From contig CAIVRI010000088.1 in assembly GCA_903908265.1 (NCBI GenBank), forward strand, positions 1 through 64,000: a DNA stretch of 64,000 nt. Reading direction: 5' to 3'. The translations under genes and the position numbers were made by a program. Source of the DNA: an uncultured Pseudomonadota bacterium. GTDB lineage: Bacteria; Pseudomonadota; Gammaproteobacteria; Steroidobacterales; Steroidobacteraceae. The first letter of the stretch is position 1, and each line of letters opens with the position of its first letter. Below are positions 56,878 through 64,000 of this stretch, in pieces. The notes below the pieces were generated by a model. It worked only from the letters and a program-made list of their open reading frames with translations, was not told where the DNA came from and ran no database searches.

Positions 56878-57401
56878 ATGCAACGAGGGCGGGGTAATTT
56901 TTGGGCCGGCCACCTCGCATTTTATAAACCAACCCCGCCGCGAGCCTCGCAAGTGGTGGTCCCAATCTTTGGCTGATAGGAGATGGGCCTCGGTCAATGC
57001 CGCATTAATGCGGCGTCCGAACCGGCAACAAACACTCAGAAAGCAGGGATCCCGCATTGCCCTCTGCGCAGCCACGCGGGTGCCGCTATGCAACGATGCG
57101 GCGATCGATCGTGCAGTTTAAAATTCATAAAAAAAAACAACTTACATGGGTTTTCTAAACTTTTTTTTATTGCTGGCGCGTACGCCTTCATGCAACGACA
57201 GACGCCATCCGCTCACTCACCCGCATCATGGATCGAGCGCCCAACCTCCGCAAGAACGTAAGCGGCGCGGCAATCCTTTCGTTTCACATTCTTGACAGCT
57301 TGCTCAGAAAAGCCTATTCCATTGAGGGTCGATTCGGGGTAACCGAACTGGGCGCCCCGATGAGATGCAGACCATAAGAAACACATCGCTATTTGGGGGT
57401 A
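56878..57401. other. intergenic region with an AT-rich tract
   Basis: About 520 bases without a supported gene. At 57115-57170 there is a markedly AT-rich tract with runs of A and T (AAAAAAAAA, TTTTTTTT) unlike the flanking DNA, which may be a bent or UP-element-like segment. A promoter-like pair follows at 57292-57320. Confidence 0.5.
57292..57320 (+). promoter_or_regulatory. putative sigma-70 promoter of the small membrane protein gene
   Basis: A perfect TTGACA at 57292-57297 is followed after 17 bases by TATTCC at 57315-57320. The downstream ATG is about 80 bases away. The -10 is weak, so the promoter may need an activator or the AT-rich tract upstream. Confidence 0.5.
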
Positions 57402-57713
57402 ATGATGAATCCGAGTAAAATCGTGGGTTGGATCGGCTTGGCTGTGGCCATTGTCGGTGCGTTTGTGGCGATCCCGTATGCGGCGCTAATTCTCCTCTTG
57501 GCTGGCCTCTATGCAGGCACTAGCGTTTCAGGCGAACAGACCGTCGGTACCGTGATCGGCGCCGTCGCACTGACGACCATGTCAGGCAACTTCGATGCCA
57601 TCCCAGCTATCGGCAGCTACCTGCATGCGATCGCCGGTTCGATCGGTGCGGTTGCAGCGGGCGCGTCTCTGTCGAGCGTCCTCATGGGCGTGTGGAATCG
57701 CGCGAAGCCGTGA
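57402..57713 (+). CDS. small membrane protein, unknown family
   Basis: A 103-residue protein with about three hydrophobic segments (IVGWIGLAVAIVGAFVAI; AALILLLAGLYAG; YLHAIAGSIGAVAAGASLSS). I do not recognise a family. ATGATG at 57402-57407 leaves two possible starts, both close behind GGGGG. It has its own promoter-like sequence and a strong terminator directly after it, so it is probably a stand-alone, well-expressed unit. Confidence 0.65.
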   Translation: MMNPSKIVGWIGLAVAIVGAFVAIPYAALILLLAGLYAGTSVSGEQTVGTVIGAVALTTMSGNFDAIPAIGSYLHAIAGSIGAVAAGASLSSVLMGVWNRAKP

Positions 57714-57719
57714 TTCGAT

Positions 57720-57757
57720 GGGTCCGGGGTCGCACCGCGACTCCGGACCCCTTATTT
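57720..57757 (+). terminator. strong intrinsic terminator after the small membrane protein
   Basis: GGGTCCGGGGTCGC, loop ACC, GCGACTCCGGACCC forms a 14-base-pair stem with a single G-T wobble, 6 bases after the stop codon. CTTATTTCTG follows. This is the longest hairpin I see in the window. Confidence 0.85.
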
Positions 57758-58036
57758 CTGTCTGGTCGATACGGGGCCACCTGAGCGCCCCACCCGACAA
57801 AGCCCATCAGCAGCAACTGACCTTGCGGCAACACACCACACGGATCTAGACCTCATGGGCTGTTGATAGGCTGTCCTGCCAGCTGGCATTTACCGGCGCG
57901 GCGACGGACTCTAGTGCAATCCTCTCCTTGCAATGGCCCCGCGCAGTTCGACGCCTTCGCGCTTTCTAATCAGACCCGGCACTCAGTGCATAGATTGTTC
58001 TATCCTGTGTCGCGTCGCCCTGCCGAGAGTATCTAG
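57758..58036. other. intergenic region before madL
   Basis: About 280 bases following the terminator. No gene, RNA or clear promoter motif is visible. It must contain the madLM promoter unless the operon starts further upstream. Confidence 0.4.
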
Positions 58037-58411
58037 ATGATCTACGGAACTGCTCTACTCGCCGCCTGTTACCTCATCGGCGTCACGCTCGGAGAAGCCT
58101 TGGGCAACTGGATGGGCGTGAAGGCCAATATCGGCGGCGTGGGCATCGCCATGCTGCTGCTGCTGAGTGCCAAATTGATCGCGCAACGCCATGGTCGGGC
58201 ACAGCAATTGTTTAGCGGAACCCTCTATTGGGGCGGCATGTACATTCCGGTGGTGATCGCCATGGCACTACAACTGGATGTGCGTAAAGCCTTGGCTGCC
58301 GGCGGTATGGCGCTGGTCGCGGCGGTCTGTACCGTGCTGCTGTGCAGCGGATTGATTGCCTGTATCAATCGTCTGTTCAGCGACACCTCCGCAGACCCGT
58401 TTGCACACTAA
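58037..58411 (+). CDS. madL: malonate transporter subunit MadL
   Basis: A 124-residue membrane protein with four hydrophobic segments. It starts MIYGTALLAACYLIGVTLGE and contains LGNWMGVKANIGGVGIAMLLLL, the MadL hallmark. With MadM it forms a malonate:Na+ symporter. It ends 11 bases before madM. No malonate decarboxylase genes are in the window. Confidence 0.92.
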   Translation: MIYGTALLAACYLIGVTLGEALGNWMGVKANIGGVGIAMLLLLSAKLIAQRHGRAQQLFSGTLYWGGMYIPVVIAMALQLDVRKALAAGGMALVAAVCTVLLCSGLIACINRLFSDTSADPFAH

Positions 58412-58422
58412 GAAGCACTGAA

Positions 58423-59190
58423 ATGTGGGAACTATGCGCGAAGGCACTCGCCCAAAACGGTCTAATAACGGCGTTTGCACTGGTCGGCCTAATCACCCTA
58501 GTGGCTGAGTACTTGTCTAAGCGTTTAACCGGTGGACGGATCCATGCATCTGCCATCGCCATCTCGATTGGCCTCGTGTTTGCCTATGTCGGCGGCCACG
58601 TCACTGGCGGCTCCAAAGGACTCGCCGATGTTGCGACGCTCGGTGGCATCGGACTCATGGGTAGCGCCATGCTCCGGGACTTCAGCATCGTGGCGACCGC
58701 TTTTGAGGTGGACCCACGTCAGTTGCGCAGGGCCGGGTGGCTGGGCCTAAGCGCCCTGCTGCTGGGCGTCCTCGTTCCATTCACTGTAGGCGTTGTCACC
58801 GCCCGCTTGTTTGGCTATACCGACCCGGCGGTACTCACCACCATTGGAGCTGGGGCCGTCACCTACATTGTGGGACCGGTAACCGGTGCCGCATTGGGGG
58901 TCTCGTCTGACATCATGGCCCTCAGCGTATCGATTGGTCTGTTGAAGGCACTGATTGTCATGATCGGCACGCCCATGGCTGCCCGAGCACTGCGACTGAA
59001 TACGCCACGCGCTGCCCTTGTGTTCGGCGGCCTTGCAGGTACCGTTAGTGGAGTGACCGCGGGGCTCGCCGCGACCGACCGTAGACTAGTGCCCTATGGC
59101 GCGCTCGTGGCCACTTTTCATACCGGTGTGGGCTGTCTGTTATGTCCGTCTGTATTGTTTCTGACCGTGCAAGCGTTCACGCGCCCCTAA
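58423..59190 (+). CDS. madM: malonate transporter subunit MadM
   Basis: A 255-residue membrane protein, typical for MadM. Recognised segments are AEYLSKRLTGGRIHASAIAI, GLADVATLGGIGLMGSAMLR and TIGAGAVTYIVGPVTGAALG. It is the larger subunit of the MadLM carrier. I take the ATG at 58423, just after madL, and not the longer frame that overlaps madL. Confidence 0.92.
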   Translation: MWELCAKALAQNGLITAFALVGLITLVAEYLSKRLTGGRIHASAIAISIGLVFAYVGGHVTGGSKGLADVATLGGIGLMGSAMLRDFSIVATAFEVDPRQLRRAGWLGLSALLLGVLVPFTVGVVTARLFGYTDPAVLTTIGAGAVTYIVGPVTGAALGVSSDIMALSVSIGLLKALIVMIGTPMAARALRLNTPRAALVFGGLAGTVSGVTAGLAATDRRLVPYGALVATFHTGVGCLLCPSVLFLTVQAFTRP

Positions 59191-59243
59191 AGGGTCTGCT
59201 AAATTTAGAACAACGATTGCGCTGCTGACCCTAGGAACTTCTG

Positions 59244-60956
59244 ATGCACCATTTAGCGACGTCTCTCCTCCGTCCGAGTGCACTTGCACTGTGCCTGACG
59301 CTCATTTTCTGCGGCGCCGCGGCGCCAGCAGCCGACCGCGTGCTCGTGAACGCAAAGGTGTTCACGTCCAATCCCCTGCAACCCTACGCCGAAGCCGTGG
59401 CGATCCACGACGGCCGTATTCTATCGGTCGGTAGCCGCGACGAGGTGCGCGCTACGGCCAGCGCTGACGCAGAAATCGTTGACCTGCAGGGGCACGCGCT
59501 GCTACCCGGCCTGATCGACAGCCACATACACGCGGTCTGGGGCGGCGTGGTGTCGTTGCTTGCAACGGATCTCAAGAACGAACTCGGATCGGTTGCGGAA
59601 CTCGCGCCGATTGCAACAGAAGCCCAGCGCAGCGGTCGCGGCATGAGTGGCGACGTACTGGTCATCTCCGGGATCCCGCTGCCCATCTGGTCACATAACG
59701 ATGCGCTTAGCGCCCTGTTCAATGGGCCGGCGTATGCGCATCAGCCTGTGTTTCTGCACGGTATGGATGGTCATACCGGCTGGGCGAATGTAGCGCTGCA
59801 ACAGCGCGCCGGACTGACCGCTGCCTATCTGCGTGGATTGGACGAGGGCCACCGCAAGTACTACGGCTACGATGCGCAGCTCACACCGAGCGGCTTCGCA
59901 GTCGACGAGGGGCTGCGCATCATCCAGGCGAAGATTCCAGCGCCGGATGCGCGCAAGCAATTGGCCGGCGCGGAAGCGGCCGTACACTACCTGCACAGCC
60001 TCGGCATCACCTCTTGGCTCGACCCGGGCGTGGATCGGGAGATGCTCACCGCTTATCGAGACTTGGCTGCCGCCGGCAAACTCACGGCACACGTAGCGGC
60101 GCTAGTCGTTGTGAAGCCCAACGATCCTGCGCCTTTGGCCGAGACGCTCGCATTACAGCGAGAGTTTAGTGGAATCCCCGGCGTCACCATGCCAGGGATC
60201 AAGGTCTATGCCGATGGCGTGGTCGAGTACCCCTCCCAAACGGCCGCCATGACCGCACCGTACGCAATCACCGGCAAGACGGGGGACCTGTTGTTCGATC
60301 CGGCGCGCTTTGCGGCACTTTGTATCGAGGCAGATCGTCGTGGCATGCTCGTGCATACGCATGCGATTGGCGATCGCGCCGTGCACGAGACGCTCAATGG
60401 GATCGAAGCGGCCCGCAAAGCCAACGGCCCCAACGCACTGCCGCATACGATCACGCATCTGCAGTTTATACAACCGGGTGATCTACCTCGTTTCAAGGCC
60501 CTTGGCGTCATTGCCTCCTACCAATTGCTTTGGGCAAGCGCCGACATCGACACGATTGATCTCGTGCAACCCTACGTGGATGCGGCAATTTACCCTTGGC
60601 AGTATCCGGCGCGATCGCTACTGAATGCGGGCGGCGTCATCGCTGGCGCGAGTGATTGGTTCGTGTCTTCGCCCAACCCATTCTTGGCCATCTATCAGGC
60701 GGAAACGCGGCGTGGCCAGAAAGGAGTGCTCGATGCCAATGAGGACCTGCCACGCGAGGCCATGCTGTACGCCTATACGCGCAATGCAGCCGTCGCGATG
60801 CACCAACTGGCCGCGATCGGCTCCATTGAACCTGGCAAGCAGGCAGATTTCGTCGTCTTAGATCGCGATGTCATGACGATCACGCCGGAAGCCCTGCGAG
60901 AAACCCAAGTACTGCGCACGATGGTCGCCGGCGACTGGGTGTACACCCGCCCTTAA
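59244..60956 (+). CDS. exported amidohydrolase (YtcJ-like)
   Basis: A 570-residue amidohydrolase family 3 (YtcJ/N-acyl-amino-acid deacylase-like) protein with signal peptide (LALCLTLIFCGAAAPAA). Metal and active-site motifs include LIDSHIHAVWGG, HTHAIGDRAVHETL, HLQFIQPGD and AGASDWFVSSPNP. It would hydrolyse an amide or carbamate. It lies 53 bases after madM. The third secreted amidohydrolase in the window, from a different subfamily than the first two. Confidence 0.9.
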   Translation: MHHLATSLLRPSALALCLTLIFCGAAAPAADRVLVNAKVFTSNPLQPYAEAVAIHDGRILSVGSRDEVRATASADAEIVDLQGHALLPGLIDSHIHAVWGGVVSLLATDLKNELGSVAELAPIATEAQRSGRGMSGDVLVISGIPLPIWSHNDALSALFNGPAYAHQPVFLHGMDGHTGWANVALQQRAGLTAAYLRGLDEGHRKYYGYDAQLTPSGFAVDEGLRIIQAKIPAPDARKQLAGAEAAVHYLHSLGITSWLDPGVDREMLTAYRDLAAAGKLTAHVAALVVVKPNDPAPLAETLALQREFSGIPGVTMPGIKVYADGVVEYPSQTAAMTAPYAITGKTGDLLFDPARFAALCIEADRRGMLVHTHAIGDRAVHETLNGIEAARKANGPNALPHTITHLQFIQPGDLPRFKALGVIASYQLLWASADIDTIDLVQPYVDAAIYPWQYPARSLLNAGGVIAGASDWFVSSPNPFLAIYQAETRRGQKGVLDANEDLPREAMLYAYTRNAAVAMHQLAAIGSIEPGKQADFVVLDRDVMTITPEALRETQVLRTMVAGDWVYTRP

Positions 60957-60994
60957 CCCGGTGGGATGCACGAGCAACCTGGGCGCCGCTCGGA

Positions 60995-61702
60995 TCAAAC
61001 GGCGATGGCCGCGCCGTTGACAAGGTGCGCGTCCTGACTACAAAGGAACAAGATGACCCGAGCAATGTCCTCGGGCTGCGGCCAGGCGGCGTGGTTGGCC
61101 TTTGGCATCGCCGCCCGATTGGGCGCCGTATTGATAAGGCTGGGCAAAATCGAGTTGGCGCGTACACCGGTACCCTTTAGGTTCGCGGCCGCCGAATCGA
61201 TCATCGCTACCGCCGCGGCTTTAGAGGCGACATACTCAGCGGCAGACGCGATGTGCGCAATTGCCGCGACGGCCGCGACATTGACGATCGCACCCTGACC
61301 TTGCCGGAGCATGACGGGTACCACGCTGCGCAACACGCGATACCCAGCACGCACGTTCAGTGTGAGCATCTTATCGAGCGCATCCGGCGGCATCTCCCAG
61401 GGTGCGGCGCCCGCGGCGTATCCACCAACGGCATTGACGACGCTGTCCATTCGCCCATGCCGGGCGACAACGTCTGTGATGAATGCTGTCATTGCACCCT
61501 CATCCAGAACATCGACCACATGCCCCTCAAGACGACTCTGGTCTTCGCCCGCTGCGGTTTGCAGCGCCGCAAACTCCGCAGGTCCCCGATAGGTCACCAA
61601 CACTGTCGCGCCCTCGGCGAGGAAGGCAAGACTCACCGCCTGCCCTAACCCACCAGTACCGCCAGTCACAAGTACAATCTGACCATCGAATCGTTTCTGC
61701 AT
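60995..61702 (-). CDS. SDR family oxidoreductase lacking the catalytic Ser
   Basis: A 235-residue short-chain dehydrogenase. Cofactor motif TGGTGGLG (13-20), NAVGG, structural Asn116 (LNVRAG) and YVASK (Tyr157, Lys161) are present. In active SDRs a Ser lies 13 residues before the Tyr; here that place is Ala144 (IVNVAAVAAIA). The usual C-terminal substrate-loop region is intact. It may have low or altered activity, or use a different donor. It is convergent with the YtcJ-like gene. Confidence 0.87.
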   Translation of the reverse strand: MQKRFDGQIVLVTGGTGGLGQAVSLAFLAEGATVLVTYRGPAEFAALQTAAGEDQSRLEGHVVDVLDEGAMTAFITDVVARHGRMDSVVNAVGGYAAGAAPWEMPPDALDKMLTLNVRAGYRVLRSVVPVMLRQGQGAIVNVAAVAAIAHIASAAEYVASKAAAVAMIDSAAANLKGTGVRANSILPSLINTAPNRAAMPKANHAAWPQPEDIARVILFLCSQDAHLVNGAAIAV

Positions 61703-61950
61703 GACGCTCTCCTCGTAGGGCCTATCCGGGCTGCTGGACTAGTCGACGCTTAGTTTCGCTTATTCTGGTCGGACCATGCACGTTAAAGCGGAAAAACGCT
61801 GCTAACCCCAGCCTATGGCCGTAAACAGAACGCACCGCCACTATCCGATCTTGTGCTCATGGCGAGGCTTTTGCGCTAGGGTCCTTTGTCGAATCCCGCG
61901 TTGCTCTCCGGTGTCCCCTGCGGATACGCAAACCGGATTAGGAGACTCCC

Positions 61951-62352
61951 TTGATCCACCTTCCCATCGATCCGCCAGGCATCGGACTGCAGATACTTAT
62001 CGACGCCATTCCAGACATTATTTTTTATAAAGATCTAGGCGGCGTTTACCGCGCCGGCAACCGGGCATGGGGTGCCTTAATCGGCCGAACGGTTTAGGCA
62101 ACGTGGGGAAAGACCGATTTCGATTTATTCCCAGAATCTCTGGCAAGCTTCTTTCGCGCCAAGGACCAGGAAATGCTGCCGAGTGGCAAAGAGCATCGCA
62201 ATGAGGAGTGGGTCCAGTACCCCGACGGGCACCGGGCCCTACTCGACACACTCAAGTCCCCACTGATCAATGCCGCAGGCCAAGTGGTCGGGTTAGTGGG
62301 CATTTGCCGCGACATCACGCATCGTGCTGCTGCAGACGCGGCCGCCGACTAA
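61951..62352 (+). pseudogene. single-PAS-domain gene interrupted by one amber codon
   Basis: From a TTG at 61951 with TTAGGAGA 5 bases upstream, a 133-codon frame runs to TAA at 62350-62352 and encodes one PAS/PAC domain: DAIPDIIFYKDLGGVYRAGN, then GKTDFDLFPE, NEEWVQYPDGHRALLDTLKS and GLVGICRDITHR. One TAG at 62095-62097 interrupts it after 48 codons. Everything on both sides is intact and in frame, so a single change (for example GAG to TAG) would explain it. TAG ends several other genes here, so it is not generally read through. It resembles the intact PAS gene at 16935-17333 in size and position. Confidence 0.75.
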
Positions 62353-62414
62353 TCCCCCACGCTTTCGCGCTGTAACGCGCACAAGCAATGGACTCTGCAC
62401 TTAGGAATCGGCCA

Positions 62415-63638
62415 CTACAGCGGCCTATAAGCCTCCGATAGCCCGAAATGCGCTGGCCCGAACACGCGCAGTCCGGCAGGCGTACGCCACAAGGCGGGCG
62501 CCGAGAAACCCAATACGGTCACCGATTGGCCAATTTCAAATTCTGGATTCGCAATAGCGATCGCCGTGGCCGAATCCACCACGGAGATTAGATCCGGCGG
62601 CAAAACACTGACCACATCGTCCTTCCATGACACAATATTCTCGTTCTTAAAGCGCACACGGTAATGACTCGCCGCATACGAGCCGTGGCCTGCGATCACT
62701 ACCTCGCCCACCAGAAAGCCCGCTTCGTCACGCCAGGGGCACTCGAGGACAGTGCCTTGAAATAAACGATGACCGGACCCGGCTGCCAGCAAGGCCGCCA
62801 CTGGGTCCGCGCCCACGGCGGCTGCCTGACGCACCGCCTGGCCCAAGGCACGGGCGTTGGAAATCGTGCCAAGGACCAGCGCTCCTGCGCGACGAATCGC
62901 GCGCCCGGACAATGCCGCATCGGTCACACCCAGATCACCCGCACTGGCAACGGACAAGGCCCGCAGCAAGTCCTCCACCCGAGAATCGGCACCCACACGT
63001 TCGAGAATCAGCGAATCTCCGAAAGTGCTTACAGCAGCTAGCGGCAGGTTCGAAAGCCCCGCCACCAAAACCGAATCTTGGGTGGCCTCCGGGGTCGCAC
63101 GCCCGACCCGATCGGCATCGAGCAGTGGTATACCTAGCCGCGCTGCCGTCGACAACGCCGCAGCGGTACTCCACGGCCCTAGTTCACCTGCCACCGCAGC
63201 CACAAAGGGCCGATGGAGAAAACCACTCAGCCGTCGGAACGCAGCTTCCACGTTGTCCTCTTTCGCCAGCGGCAAGCCTGCAAACCGAGCGCGATCCGCC
63301 ACACTCAGGGGCGCGAGGCTACCAATCCCATAGGGGGAGGCGACCCACTCGTCATCGCCAAGCGCAGCAACAGGCAACAAGCTAAACCGCAATCCTGCCC
63401 CTAGGTCTTCGGTTATTTTCGCCAGCCCCTCCGAAAGTTTGCCGCCCCCACCGCAGCCAAAAACCGCACAACCCACGAGGATATCTTCCAACGCCACGCG
63501 ATCTAGACGGTGTGCGCCGCGGTGACTCGATGTGGAACGCGTAGCGCCACGCGCATCCAGAGCCGGCGCTGCCGACGCACCCAAACCTAAAATCGCCGTA
63601 GCTTTCAAAAACCGTCGCCTGGAATTAAACAAGCTCAT
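62415..63638 (-). CDS. DUF917 domain protein with Tat signal
   Basis: A 407-residue DUF917 protein. The core motifs GCAVFGCGGGGKLSEGL and MGxGE-type regions (here AAVAGELGPWSTAAAL) and LVGEVVIAGHGSYAASH-like segment are visible. Members usually accompany hydantoinases/hydantoin racemase or amidase genes and are cytosolic. This one starts with MSLFNSRRRFLKATAILGLG, a Tat export signal, which would place it in the periplasm. It has no hydantoinase neighbour within the window. Confidence 0.85.
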   Translation of the reverse strand: MSLFNSRRRFLKATAILGLGASAAPALDARGATRSTSSHRGAHRLDRVALEDILVGCAVFGCGGGGKLSEGLAKITEDLGAGLRFSLLPVAALGDDEWVASPYGIGSLAPLSVADRARFAGLPLAKEDNVEAAFRRLSGFLHRPFVAAVAGELGPWSTAAALSTAARLGIPLLDADRVGRATPEATQDSVLVAGLSNLPLAAVSTFGDSLILERVGADSRVEDLLRALSVASAGDLGVTDAALSGRAIRRAGALVLGTISNARALGQAVRQAAAVGADPVAALLAAGSGHRLFQGTVLECPWRDEAGFLVGEVVIAGHGSYAASHYRVRFKNENIVSWKDDVVSVLPPDLISVVDSATAIAIANPEFEIGQSVTVLGFSAPALWRTPAGLRVFGPAHFGLSEAYRPL

Positions 63639-63891
63639 GCGCAGCCCACCTGATCAAGGCACAGAACCTAGGTTTTTCGCTACCGGCATGCTGCTGCGTA
63701 TACGTTCGCATCGAATCTACCCCCTGCACACCCGGCAGTATTCCGCGCGGGTCCTCCAAATGATGGGGCTGGTTTCTGCGCCCCCGGTGCTGGTGCATTT
63801 AGCCACAGCCCACTCGCCCGCGCATACGCCTGCTGATTACCGGCAAGCGCAGCGTGCGAACTGCCACCAGTTGCCAGGACAGCCCCTCGCG
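63639..63891. other. intergenic region upstream of the DUF917 gene
   Basis: About 250 bases with no motif or gene I can support. A minus-strand open frame of 71 codons here has no protein-like sequence that I recognise. Confidence 0.4.
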
Positions 63892-64000
63892 TCACCCGGC
63901 ACTCGCCGGATGGTCCATCCAGTTGCCGTGCACGGGCATGCGCGGGATGATGTGTGCCCGGATCGCCCGTTGGAGTGCCTGCATGCCTCGCTTCTCCCGA
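63892..64000 (-). CDS. possible C-terminal end of a gene running off the window
   Basis: On the minus strand a frame from the window edge encodes about 35 residues, REKRGMQALQRAIRAHIIPR followed by MPVHGNWMDHPASAG, and then a TGA at 63892-63894. The composition and third-position GC look coding. I do not recognise the family. Without the upstream part this is only a suggestion. Confidence 0.35.
   Translation of the reverse strand, partial: REKRGMQALQRAIRAHIIPRMPVHGNWMDHPASAG

Noticed and set aside
63680-63895. Minus-strand frame of 71 codons upstream of the DUF917 gene
   Set aside because: No family sequence; a better, though partial, reading in another frame ends at 63892.
1-64000. CRISPR arrays, insertion sequences, prophage or integrase genes
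   Set aside because: I looked for regularly spaced direct repeats, transposase motifs and terminal inverted repeats and found none.

Overview
The window looks like chromosomal DNA of a free-living gammaproteobacterium with moderately high GC. The clearest lineage hints are the rimP-nusA-infB-rbfA-truB block, a NusA of about 503 residues with two C-terminal helix-hairpin-helix repeats, an IF-2 with a gammaproteobacterial-type N-terminal domain, and the many secreted amidohydrolases, S9/DUF885-type peptidases and lipases that I associate with Nevskiales/Xanthomonadales/Steroidobacter-like lineages. The lineage is inferred from gene content only. I see no transposase, integrase, CRISPR array, rRNA or convincing tRNA. 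Layout: 0.1-3.1 kb holds a decayed higBA toxin-antitoxin pair next to an exported metallo-beta-lactamase-fold hydrolase and an exported amidohydrolase. 3.1-7.9 kb holds a four-gene stressosome operon: globin-type RsbR, RsbS, an RsbT kinase fused to an RsbX-like phosphatase, and a hybrid histidine kinase. 7.9-19.3 kb holds YaeQ, an S9 peptidase, a chemoreceptor, an allene-oxide-cyclase-like barrel protein, nitronate monooxygenase plus enoyl-CoA hydratase, a lone PAS protein and a DUF885 protein. 19.3-22.5 kb holds peptide deformylase with a STAS-kinase-like fusion, then a JmjC/cupin protein with a small exported repeat peptide. 22.7-29.5 kb holds CstA-YbdD-MFS-UppP facing a feoA-feoB-small protein operon that has a Fur-box-like palindrome. 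29.6-39.8 kb holds rimP-nusA-infB-rbfA-truB, followed in the same direction by ugd, manC and phosphomannomutase for nucleotide sugars. 40.3-44.9 kb holds a 2-oxoacid:ferredoxin oxidoreductase with its own flavin/FeS partner. 44.9-53.3 kb holds membrane and hydrolase genes, a three-fold repeated outer-membrane barrel, a second amidohydrolase, and a ureohydrolase with its Na+ symporter. 53.5-63.6 kb holds lipid and phosphoester enzymes, a small membrane protein with a strong terminator, the MadLM malonate carrier, a YtcJ-like amidohydrolase, an SDR lacking its catalytic Ser, a PAS gene broken by one amber codon, and a Tat-type DUF917 protein. How the genes work together: the strongest candidate for a little-described system is the stressosome operon at 3.86-7.87 kb. 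A heme-globin sensor would feed a scaffold whose RsbS phosphosite is Arg, a kinase and phosphatase are fused in one chain, and the output is a hybrid histidine kinase instead of a sigma-factor cascade. Secondary candidates are the JmjC/repeat-peptide pair, the STAS-kinase fusion, and the hairpin-rich leader of the nusA operon. The rest is mainly housekeeping and scavenging: import of pyruvate, malonate, ferrous iron and guanidino compounds, plus secreted hydrolases.
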